Shown piece after piece: positions 44,401 through 51,073 of a stretch of 64,000 bases of DNA (position 1 is its first letter; each line of letters opens with the position of its first letter). The position numbers and the translations under genes are program-made. The notes under the pieces are model-generated. The model was not told the origin of the DNA, ran no database searches, and saw nothing but the letters and a program-made list of their open reading frames with translations. The DNA comes from Virgibacillus necropolis (GTDB lineage: Bacteria > Bacillota > Bacilli > Bacillales > Amphibacillaceae): assembly GCF_002224365.1 (NCBI RefSeq), contig NZ_CP022437.1, forward strand, positions 1,612,001 to 1,676,000. Direction: 5' to 3'.

Positions 44401-45802
44401 AGTTGAAGTAACGATTGAAGAAGATCAAGAAGTTAATATCGCGCTTGAACCATTGTACACCTATCCTGGCGGTGAAATAGGATATGACGATGGAACAGCC
44501 GAAAATGCTCGGGCATTTTATGATGCAGGTAACGGCTGGGCTGTAAAAATGTCCTTACCAGAAGGCAAAGAATCGGCACTCGTCACAGATGGCGTATTTA
44601 AATTTTGGAATGAGGATTTTCCAGATCCAGGTGGAACAGCATTTGCAGTGGAAGTATGGGATGCTTCAGGCCCAGATGGACAACCTGGTAAGAAAATAGC
44701 TGGTCCAATAGACGGCGAAGCTATCCGTGATGAAACGGAGTGGACAGTTATTGATTTGGCAGAGCACAACATCATGGTTGAAGGAGACTTCTATATGGTG
44801 TATATCCAAACAGATCCGAATCCTGTTACTCCTGCTTTAGCAACGGATGAGAGTAGTCCAAATGCTGAACGTAGTTATCAATATGTTGGCGGGGCATGGT
44901 CACAATCACCCACTGCTGAAGGCAACTATATGATTCGTGCTCGTGTTAGTTATGAAGTAGATGCACCTGTCATCACTTCACCAGCTGAGGATAAAATAAC
45001 AAATGAACCAAATATTACAGTTGAAGGTACTGCTTCACCTACAACTACTGTTCAATTAGTAAATAATGGTGAAGAAGTTGGAACTGCTGATGTTGGTGAT
45101 GATGGCAACTTTGCTATTCCAACTGAGTTAACTGAAGGTGAAAATGAATTTAAAGCAGTATCATTGCTTAATGGAGCGCAAACTGGTGAATCTGCACCAG
45201 TAACAGTAACATTAGACACACAAGCACCTGAACTTACGATTGATAGTCCTCAAGATGGGGATAAAACAAATCGTGAAACAGTGACTGTTGAAGGTGCAGT
45301 TTCAGATGCTAATCTTGATTTTGTAGAAGTAAATGGTCAGCAGGCAAGTGTTACGGATGGAAGTTATTCCAAACGAATCCTGCTTGAAAATGGGGAAAAT
45401 GAAATCCAAGTTGTTGCTCAGGATCTAGCAGGAAATTCAGAGACCCAAAGTGTAACGATTGAGGTAAAATACAACGCACCAGAAATCGAGAATCTAACAC
45501 CTACCGAAGATAAAAGTCTTCAGGCTGGAGAAAGTGTGAGAATCGAGTTTGATAGTGAGCCAGGATTAGAGGCAACCTTTTTTATCCATATGCCACTGAC
45601 AAATGCTAGCGCTAAAGTTGCTAATGCTACAGAATTACCGATGATGGAAACATCTGACGGACATTATGTAGGGTATTGGACAGCTACTAGCAATGTCAAA
45701 GCAGATGGAGCTGTTATTGAAGTAAAAGTTGTTGATAATTTTGAAAACGAAACACGAAAAACAGCTGAAGGGAAACTATTTATAAATCTTGACGAAGACT
45801 AA
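41447..45802 (+). CDS. bpr: Bacillopeptidase F-like secreted subtilase
   Basis: This 1451-residue secreted serine protease resembles B. subtilis bacillopeptidase F. Order: basic signal peptide (about 1-32), inhibitor-like propeptide (about 60-180), S8 catalytic domain with Asp 223 (VVASIDTGVQWDHP), His 269 (GHGTHTIG) and Ser 447 (NGTSMAGPAVAG), a MAM-like immune-inhibitor-A type domain (about 640-785), a Lys-rich linker (KKKKGNNGKKKGQSKRNN), two carboxypeptidase-regulatory-like beta domains, a further beta domain starting GGEIGYDDGTAENAR, and two Ig-like repeats (ITSPAEDKITN and LTIDSPQDGDKTN). No sortase or surface-layer anchor is seen. The mature part is acidic. TTG 41447 has GAGGAGGAAGG upstream. 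It is monocistronic. Confidence 0.92.
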   Translation: MRKKKQRQVRAFSIAASLLMSFSLIAPGIASAETNDKLHRSVNDTQAVTKVKVSDRLLEKFEKDDKVTFLIKFKEKADTKKIAKEAKASAKSANLTAQKLELIQRSAVVSELKATSLVSQQGVKQYLEQEAKKGNVKDIRSYYIVNGMAVTATKEIAQKVASFAEVEKILPNETRQLFTTKTKDAKTPKSEVANVEWNVNRVGAPQVWEMGFDGTGTVVASIDTGVQWDHPALKEKYRGYDAATGEVNHDFNWFDATAGESEPYDDQGHGTHTIGTMVGSEPDGSNQIGVAPGAKFIAVKAFTADGGTDVDLLAAAEWILAPTDAEGNARVDLAPDVVNNSWGGGPGLDEWYRDVVINWRAADIFPEFSAGNTTLFNPGGPGSVATPANYPESFATGATDINDVVAGFSLRGPSPYDEVKPDISAPGVNIRSSVPGSGYEGGWNGTSMAGPAVAGVAALLRQVDASLTVDEMEEILLNSATPLTDEEYPESPNNGYGYGLVNGYAAVSSIISGLGTIEGQVTKQGEDTEAPTFEHTAPTETYAGMDLDLTIQVNDDISVSSVELKYQDASGEWQVVEAARTSGDFKAGEYLATIPGNQIDGDSLTYKWTINDFGNNEVNSEAYIVSVLQGIAPGYSADFETTPVGWTSFGENNSWEWGAPTSGPGNASSGEKVYATGLDSDYESDTNATLVMPPIDLPEGNAYLQFNQWYELENNYDYGHVFVSTDQEEWTQVMEMNGTTSDWELAEVDLSEYSGQRIYVGFNVTTDGSVTREGLYIDDVALSDTSINSKTAIKKKKGNNGKKKGQSKRNNDLGIIKSNEKAGLKEKVDPDKIQPNLPVKENPPVEEDTINPTLLPIGAQVSVLESGRSVNTNPEDGTYSLTHAAGEFTVQASSYGFESEQQSVTVERDGVAQANFTLDEIPQATVSGTITDEATGTPIVGATLLLVEDANIAPVETDEDGNYSIIAYEGTYTLKVLARDYKSKEVEVTIEEDQEVNIALEPLYTYPGGEIGYDDGTAENARAFYDAGNGWAVKMSLPEGKESALVTDGVFKFWNEDFPDPGGTAFAVEVWDASGPDGQPGKKIAGPIDGEAIRDETEWTVIDLAEHNIMVEGDFYMVYIQTDPNPVTPALATDESSPNAERSYQYVGGAWSQSPTAEGNYMIRARVSYEVDAPVITSPAEDKITNEPNITVEGTASPTTTVQLVNNGEEVGTADVGDDGNFAIPTELTEGENEFKAVSLLNGAQTGESAPVTVTLDTQAPELTIDSPQDGDKTNRETVTVEGAVSDANLDFVEVNGQQASVTDGSYSKRILLENGENEIQVVAQDLAGNSETQSVTIEVKYNAPEIENLTPTEDKSLQAGESVRIEFDSEPGLEATFFIHMPLTNASAKVANATELPMMETSDGHYVGYWTATSNVKADGAVIEVKVVDNFENETRKTAEGKLFINLDED

Positions 45803-45816
45803 CTAGAGTAACAATG

Positions 45817-46295
45817 TTAAATCGAAAGGCTGATTTCGTACGTATTGTTGCTTTTTCATTTTCACAGTTGATATAAAATGCGACGTAAGTGCTGGTTGAT
45901 TTCCGCTGCGGGCAGTCGCGCACCTTAGGGCGGCTGGTGAGCCTCCTCGTGCTTTGCACTGCGGGGTCTCACCTATGCCTATCCTCCCGCAGGAGTCGAC
46001 CGCCCTCCGCTCCAATCAACTGCCATAAATTGAAGGCTGTTTTTATAATAAAAGCAAGTAGTGCAAATAAATTGAAATTTTAAGCACAAACCCAGTGAAG
46101 GAAATCCACGTAGACTCCTGCGGGAAAGCGAAGACGATGAGACGCCGCAGAGAGCGTTCTTTGCGATCGAGGAGGCTCATCGCGAGCCCGCGGAAAGCGT
46201 AGTGGATTTCCTGAACGGTTACAGTGCAACGAATATGAATTTTAGTTACGTCGCATTCTATATCCAAAATCAACATTCTTTACAAAAACAGCCAA
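45817..46295. repeat. Composite inverted element with two palindromic repeats (sites 3 and 4)
   Basis: The outer arms begin ATCGAAAGGCTG on the left and, read on the other strand, TCGATTGGCTG on the right; both continue to ATATAxAATGCGACGTAA. Inside are two GC-rich palindromes of opposite core orientation. One is at about 45893-46020 (GTTGATTTCCGCT...ATCAAC, core GAGCCTCCTCG and GCGGGGTCTC). The other is at about 46098-46213 (GGAAATCCAC...GTGGATTTCC, core GACTCCTGCGGG and GAGGAGGCTC). No gene is supported in this stretch. Confidence 0.72.
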
Positions 46296-46296
46296 T

Positions 46297-46331
46297 CGAA
46301 AAGACGTAGAGATTTGCCTCTACGTCTTTTG
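46297..46331 (+). terminator. Hairpin terminator upstream of the FMN riboswitch
   Basis: AAAAGACGTAGAG pairs with CTCTACGTCTTTT around ATTTGC. It would end transcripts coming from the bpr side. Confidence 0.75.
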
Positions 46332-46352
46332 TATTTGGAAGAAACAAAACAC

Positions 46353-46381
46353 TTTTCAAAAAATCGAATAGTATGTATAAT
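46353..46381 (+). promoter_or_regulatory. Promoter of the ribU leader
   Basis: TTTTCA at 46353-46358 and TATAAT at 46376-46381 have 17-bp spacing. The FMN riboswitch starts about 28 bp downstream. Confidence 0.55.
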
Positions 46382-46408
46382 AGTAAATGACAATAAAATA
46401 TCGATTCT

Positions 46409-46636
46409 ATCTTCGGGGCAGGGTGCAATTCCCGACCGGCGGTGATGAACGTATGTTGTTCTAAGTCCGTGACCCGCAATGCATTAAGCAGAGCGGTGGA
46501 TCTGGTGAAATTCCAGAGCCGACAGTTAAAGTCTGGATGGGAGAAGATTATAGAGCTGAATTTAGGTGCCACGTGCGCCTGTATTTTCCTGTGAATATAA
46601 TCCCTGAAGCCTTGATTAGGTTTTAGGGTTTTTTAT
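46409..46636 (+). promoter_or_regulatory. FMN riboswitch (RFN element) with terminator
   Basis: Conserved blocks are present in order: ATCTTCGGGGCAGGGTG, AATTCCCGACCGGCGGTGAT, AGTCCGTGACCCGC, GGTGGATCTGGTGAAATTCC, AGAGCCGACAGTTAAAGTC and TGGATGGGAGAAGAT. A terminator at 46599-46636 (CCCTGAAGCCT against AGGTTTTAGGG, then six T) follows. FMN would switch off ribU. Confidence 0.95.
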
Positions 46637-46707
46637 ATGAACCAAACAGGAAATAAGCTTATCCTTCATCACGAGATGTGAATCGATAAACAGATGGAGG
46701 AGGATAG

Positions 46708-47286
46708 ATGATGCAAAAATCATCACGTTTATTAAAGTTAATTATTTTAGCACTGTTCGGAACTATTTCATTGTTATTATTTTTCTTGAACTTCCCGTTA
46801 CCATTTTTACCACCGTACTTAAAAATTGATTTTAGTGAGGTACCAGCACTTATCGCCGCTTTAATTTTTTCACCACTTGCTGGAGTATTGGTAGAAGCAA
46901 TAAAAAATATGCTTTACCTAATTGTATCTGGAGCAGGTGATCCTATTGGCGTAACGTCAAATTTCCTTGCGGGTGTTATGTTTATCGTACCAGTTTCTAT
47001 GCTTTACCATAAGTATAAAGGTATGAAAAGTATTGTATCAGGATTAGTAACAGGAACCATCATTATGGCGATTGGTATGAGTGTATTAAATTATTTGGTC
47101 ATTTTACCTTTGTATGCTTTGTTTATGGGATGGGGAGATATGACGGAAAGTGCGAAATGGATTGCCGTAATTGGAGGCATATTACCATTTAATATAATTA
47201 AAGGAATTGTTGTAGGAATGTTATTTGTTCCGTTATTTATAAAAATGCGTAGATGGATTGAACAAAAAAGAGCGAATTTGGCATGA
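46708..47286 (+). CDS. ribU: Riboflavin transporter RibU (ECF S component)
   Basis: This 192-residue membrane protein is RibU, the riboflavin-binding S component of an ECF importer, with about six membrane segments. Marks are FPLPFLPPYLKIDFSEVPAL, LVEAIKNMLYLIVSGAGDP and the end region GGILPFNIIKGIVVGMLFVPL. The FMN riboswitch upstream confirms the substrate. Two adjacent ATGs (46708, 46711) follow GGAGGA; either could start. Confidence 0.95.
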   Translation: MMQKSSRLLKLIILALFGTISLLLFFLNFPLPFLPPYLKIDFSEVPALIAALIFSPLAGVLVEAIKNMLYLIVSGAGDPIGVTSNFLAGVMFIVPVSMLYHKYKGMKSIVSGLVTGTIIMAIGMSVLNYLVILPLYALFMGWGDMTESAKWIAVIGGILPFNIIKGIVVGMLFVPLFIKMRRWIEQKRANLA

Positions 47287-47334
47287 AAATAGATGATGGG
47301 GGTAGCTTTTTATATTACTCCAAAGTACACTAAA

Positions 47335-47370
47335 AAAACCGCTTCCCATTATTAATGGGAAGCGGTTTTT
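47335..47370. terminator. Bidirectional terminator between ribU and the DksA-like gene
   Basis: AAAACCGCTTCCCATT pairs with AATGGGAAGCGGTTTT around ATT. Confidence 0.88.
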
Positions 47371-47377
47371 CACTTTG

Positions 47378-47722
47378 TTAAGCTTCTTCTACTAATATTT
47401 TCGCTGTCGGCTCTACTTCTAACCGTTCTTCTGGAATTGGCTTCCCAGACACGACACTTTTACCATACGTACCTTTTTCTATTCGCTCTAATGCATCGTT
47501 TATGTCTTGTAGGCGATCTTCCTTAACTTGTTTTAATCCAGCGTCACGTTCCTGCTCAAATTGCTCTGTACCCATATCTGCTGGATGGTTATCATAATCA
47601 GCAAGTTCCCTTGCTGATTCATTTGGACCTTCTTGCTTATCTTTGTCCAATTGTTTTTCAACATCATTTTTCATTTCGAGTAATTTTTTCTTGAAATGTT
47701 CTAGCTTCTTGTCACCTAGCAT
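47378..47722 (-). CDS. TraR/DksA-like protein without zinc ligands
   Basis: This 114-residue protein resembles the YteA/YocK branch of TraR/DksA proteins. It has a coiled-coil N-terminal helix (FKKKLLEMKNDVEKQLDKDK), the DNHPADMGTEQFEQERD segment and RIEKGTYGKSVVSGKPIPEERLEVEPTA. In relatives that last segment reads GTYGxCxxCGKPI and holds the C4 zinc site; here both cysteines are replaced (KSVVSG) and no second pair follows. The protein is also much shorter than YteA. A role in RNA polymerase binding or general stress is possible, but unproven. Confidence 0.78.
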   Translation of the reverse strand: MLGDKKLEHFKKKLLEMKNDVEKQLDKDKQEGPNESARELADYDNHPADMGTEQFEQERDAGLKQVKEDRLQDINDALERIEKGTYGKSVVSGKPIPEERLEVEPTAKILVEEA

Positions 47723-47748
47723 GTTAACTCCCCTTCCAAAAGCCTTAT

Positions 47749-48129
47749 TTATTTAGGTACTACTCCTATGGTGCACCTTGATAAACAAATGAGTTTTTCA
47801 TTTTCATCTTCAATTTTAATTTCCCAAACCATGGTTGTCTTGCCAAGGTGTACAGGTGTTCCTTTTGCTGTAACGATACCGCTTCGCTTACTTTTAATGT
47901 GATTGGCGTTTATCTCAATACCAAAAACATTGAACGATTCAAGATCTACGTTCAAAGAGGCTCCAACACTAGCGGCAGTCTCAGCAAGCGCGACACTTGC
48001 ACCACCATGTAAAAAACCCGCTGGTTGTTTTGTGCGATGATCTACTGGCATTGTCATGATAACTAGGTTTTTATCTAATGCTTTTACTTCAATTCCTAAG
48101 TTTCCAATTAACGTATTTGTATATTCCAC
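47749..48129 (-). CDS. menI: Hotdog-fold thioesterase, likely DHNA-CoA hydrolase (MenI-like)
   Basis: This 126-residue hotdog protein of the PaaI/YuxO group has the active-site stretch AGFLHGGASVALAETAAS with the catalytic Glu, and GIEINANHIKS. In B. subtilis YuxO (MenI) releases 1,4-dihydroxy-2-naphthoate from its CoA ester, the step between MenB and MenA. Its position just downstream of menA and beside the other men genes makes that function likely. A 58-bp MITE remnant lies between menA and this gene. Confidence 0.85.
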   Translation of the reverse strand: MEYTNTLIGNLGIEVKALDKNLVIMTMPVDHRTKQPAGFLHGGASVALAETAASVGASLNVDLESFNVFGIEINANHIKSKRSGIVTAKGTPVHLGKTTMVWEIKIEDENEKLICLSRCTIGVVPK

Positions 48130-48147
48130 CTGTGGTCACTCCTTAAA

Positions 48148-48205
48148 GAGGATGTTCAAAAGTCACCAAATGATAAATGGCGAATCTCTTCGTTACTTGA
48201 ACACG
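48148..48205 (+). repeat. MITE-like element, copy 7 (internally deleted)
   Basis: Only 58 bp remain: the left end GTTCAAAAGTCACCAAATGA through CGAATCTCTTCGTTAC joined to the right tip TTGAACACG. Both terminal tips are kept and the centre is lost, a typical internal deletion. It sits between menA and the menI-like gene. Confidence 0.75.
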
Positions 48206-48208
48206 AAC

Positions 48209-49129
48209 TTAAAATAGTTTACTTAATAATAGGGAAATCCCCAATAATAAACCATAAATACTATTCGTTTTGCCAGTTAATACCATAGCGGGCATCATTT
48301 CGATCGGCTTTGTTTTTCCTTTAAATTTCTGGATCACAGTAATCGCCATTTTTACACTGATGAAAATAAGAATTGACCATACCGGTAGCATATCTACAAC
48401 GATGTAATAAAGTGTTAAGCTATAAGCAATAATAAATAAAATACCTAAAAAGTTAATTGCCTTTTTTCTACCCAGGAGGATAGCGATTGTTTTACGACCA
48501 TTTATCTTATCACCATCTAGATCACGAATATTGTTTGACAACATAATACACCCGATGAAGATGGCAACTGGAATTGAGATCCAAATAACTTCTGATGTAA
48601 TCCGTAACGTTTGAATGTAATAGCTTATCCCAATAATCACAGTACCCATAAAAAAACCTGCAAACAGTTCTCCGAATGGTGTATACGCTATTGGAAATGG
48701 TCCACCAGTATATAAATATCCGAAAAGCATACATACTAAACCAATTACAGCAATCCACCAGCTAGATTCCATGCAAATAAAAAATCCTAACAAAGCGGCT
48801 ATACCAAAGAAAATGAGAGCAAGACGTAGCACAGTTTTTGGTGCGATACCGTCTCGGACGATTGTTCCACCAATACCTACAGATTCCGCATTGTCTAGGC
48901 CCCGTTTGAAATCAAAGTATTCATTAAACATATTTGTTGCTGACTGAATGAGAATGGATGCGATCATCATGGCTAAAAATAGTACTACATGAAAGGAATC
49001 TTCATTTAGTGCAAGCATCGTTCCTACAAAAACAGGAACAAAAGAAGCAGTAAGTGTATGAGGACGTAGCAGTCGCCACCATATTTGAAATCCGGGCTTT
49101 TCTTTTAAGGCTTGTTTCGTTGAATCCAT
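48209..49129 (-). CDS. menA: 1,4-dihydroxy-2-naphthoate polyprenyltransferase MenA
   Basis: This 306-residue UbiA-family membrane enzyme attaches the polyprenyl chain to DHNA to give demethylmenaquinone. The first Asp-rich motif is NMFNEYFDFKRGLDN and the second NNIRDLDGDKINGRKT; both bind the prenyl diphosphate through magnesium. About eight to nine membrane segments are present. ATG 49129 has a GGAGAG site (complement of CTCTCC at 49137-49142). It is transcribed away from menF, with three large hairpin repeats in between. Confidence 0.94.
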   Translation of the reverse strand: MDSTKQALKEKPGFQIWWRLLRPHTLTASFVPVFVGTMLALNEDSFHVVLFLAMMIASILIQSATNMFNEYFDFKRGLDNAESVGIGGTIVRDGIAPKTVLRLALIFFGIAALLGFFICMESSWWIAVIGLVCMLFGYLYTGGPFPIAYTPFGELFAGFFMGTVIIGISYYIQTLRITSEVIWISIPVAIFIGCIMLSNNIRDLDGDKINGRKTIAILLGRKKAINFLGILFIIAYSLTLYYIVVDMLPVWSILIFISVKMAITVIQKFKGKTKPIEMMPAMVLTGKTNSIYGLLLGISLLLSKLF

Positions 49130-49237
49130 TGTTGTTCTCTCCTCTAATTATGGTACGATATCCACTTAAGTTTAGGCAATTCGCCATAGGGTGTCAATCG
49201 ACAATATTTATATAATTGATGAAAAATAGTTCCTTCT

Positions 49238-49614
49238 CTTGTCTAGTTGCGTGGGCTAGCGGTTCGAGTCGTAGTCAAAAAACACTCCAAGCACGAAAGC
49301 CCGTGTGCTTTACGGTTTTCTTGACTACGCTTTTCACCGCTGAGCGAGCCCACTACACTTTTCTTGTCTAGTTGCGTGGGCTAGCGGTTCGAGTCGTAGT
49401 CAAAAACACTCCGAGCACAAAAGCCCGTGTGCTCTACGGTTTTCTTGACTACGCTTTTCACCGCTGAGCGAGCCCACTACACTTTTCTTGTCTAGTTGCG
49501 TGGGCTAGCGGTTCGAGTCGTAGTCAAAAAACACTCCGAGCACAAAAGCCCGTGTGCTCTACGGTTTTCTTAACTACGCTACTCACCGCTGAGCGAGCCC
49601 ACTACACTTTTCTT
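49238..49614. repeat. Three tandem 124-bp hairpin-forming units upstream of menF
   Basis: Units start with CTTGTCTAGTTGCGTGGGCT at 49238, 49363 and 49487 and differ at only a few positions. Each can fold on itself: GTGGGCTAGCGG pairs with CCGCTGAGCGAGCCCAC, GTAGTCAA with TTGACTAC, and GAGCAC with GTGCTC at the tip. The array ends where the menF promoter begins. No coding potential. Confidence 0.88.
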
Positions 49615-49641
49615 GAGAAACAGGGAAAAAGAGAATAAAAT
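49613..49641 (+). promoter_or_regulatory. Promoter of the menFDHB genes
   Basis: TTGAGA at 49613-49618 and TAAAAT at 49636-49641 are 17 bp apart. The -35 box touches the last bases of the hairpin array. menF starts 45 bp downstream. Confidence 0.6.
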
Positions 49642-49685
49642 AGAAATGTATGGACAAGTGTATCGTTTGACGGAGGTTTATATAG

Positions 49686-51071
49686 ATGATTGAAACTAAG
49701 GAAAAATTAATCGAATCAATACTTAACAAAGGTATACAAAAAACAACAAGAACAAATCATATACAGTTGGTTAGTATTACAAAAAAAATAGATGCGATTG
49801 ATCCCCTTCATTTTTTTGAAGCTGCAAAGCAATTGAAAGAGGATCGCACTTTTTGGTCAAGCACAGCTGAGGATTTCTTCATGATAGGTGTAGGAACTTC
49901 CTATAAAATAGAAGCTACAGATAATCGTTTTGGCGAAACAGATGAACAATGGCGAAGAGTGAAACAACAAGCTATTGTTTATGATCCTTATCAACAGCCA
50001 GGGACAGGATTAGTAGCAATGGGTGGAATGGCATTTGACCCTGGTAAAGACAGAACAGAACTATGGGAAAACTTTTCTGATAGCGAGTTCACTATTCCAT
50101 CCTATATGTTAACAAAACATGGGAACAACCATTATTTTACAACAAATGTTCACGTATCAAAAAATGATCAAGTAGAAGATCTGGCAAATACTATCGACGA
50201 AAATTTCACTACGTTATTGAAGCAATCTGTAACTATGCCTGTAAATACAGTTATCATTGACAAAAATGAAATTGAACCCGAGAAGTGGAAACAAACAGTT
50301 GATGATGCGACTGATAAAATTAAAACGAGTAACGTCGAAAAGATTGTACTTTCAAGAGAGGTGCGGGTAAAGCTAAATCAGAAAGCAGAAATAGCAACCG
50401 TTTTACATGACTTATTAGCAACACAGACTAACAGCTATGTGTTTGCCTTTGAACATGGTGAAGATTGTTTTGTCGGTGCTACTCCTGAAAGGCTTATCAG
50501 AATAGAAAATGAACATTTACTCTCTACCTGTCTTGCTGGAACAGCTCCAAGAGGAAAGACAGTGGAAGAAGACAATGCACTAGCTAATCAATTGTTTAAT
50601 GATAAAAAAAATCGCAGTGAGCATGACTTCGTTGTAAAAATGATTAGGAAGTCTATTAGCCCGTATTGTACAACGATAGAAGTACCAAATGAACCAACAA
50701 TCTATCCATTAAAAAATTTGCAACATTTATTTACGCCGGTGACAGCAAAGGTAAAGCCTGATGTAAGTTTATTTGATATTATTAAACAGTTGCACCCAAC
50801 ACCTGCACTAGGTGGTGTACCTAGGCAGGAATCATTACAGTTTATTCGTGAATATGAACTAATGGATAGAGGATGGTATGGAGCACCTATTGGCTGGGTT
50901 GACCATAATAATAATGGTGAATTCGCTGTAGCAATTCGTTCTGGTTTAATACAAGGTGACGCGGCATCTTTGTTTGCTGGGTGTGGTGTGGTAAAAGATT
51001 CTGACCCTGAGGCAGAATACGAAGAAACGAATATCAAATTTCTACCGATGCTAACTGTTTTAGGGGGTTAA
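49686..51071 (+). CDS. menF: Isochorismate synthase MenF
   Basis: This 461-residue chorismate-binding enzyme makes isochorismate, the first step to menaquinone. Marks are KIVLSREVRVKLN, FVGATPERLIRI, CLAGTAPRGKT, NRSEHDFVV, the HPTPALGGVPR motif and ELMDRGWYGAPIGWVD. The length is usual. ATG 49686 follows GGAGG. menD starts 2 bp after the stop. Confidence 0.94.
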   Translation: MIETKEKLIESILNKGIQKTTRTNHIQLVSITKKIDAIDPLHFFEAAKQLKEDRTFWSSTAEDFFMIGVGTSYKIEATDNRFGETDEQWRRVKQQAIVYDPYQQPGTGLVAMGGMAFDPGKDRTELWENFSDSEFTIPSYMLTKHGNNHYFTTNVHVSKNDQVEDLANTIDENFTTLLKQSVTMPVNTVIIDKNEIEPEKWKQTVDDATDKIKTSNVEKIVLSREVRVKLNQKAEIATVLHDLLATQTNSYVFAFEHGEDCFVGATPERLIRIENEHLLSTCLAGTAPRGKTVEEDNALANQLFNDKKNRSEHDFVVKMIRKSISPYCTTIEVPNEPTIYPLKNLQHLFTPVTAKVKPDVSLFDIIKQLHPTPALGGVPRQESLQFIREYELMDRGWYGAPIGWVDHNNNGEFAVAIRSGLIQGDAASLFAGCGVVKDSDPEAEYEETNIKFLPMLTVLGG

Positions 51072-51073
51072 TC

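Noticed and set aside
45803-46276. Reading frames of 64-77 codons after the protease
   Set aside because: They cross the GC-rich palindromes and show only repeat sequence.
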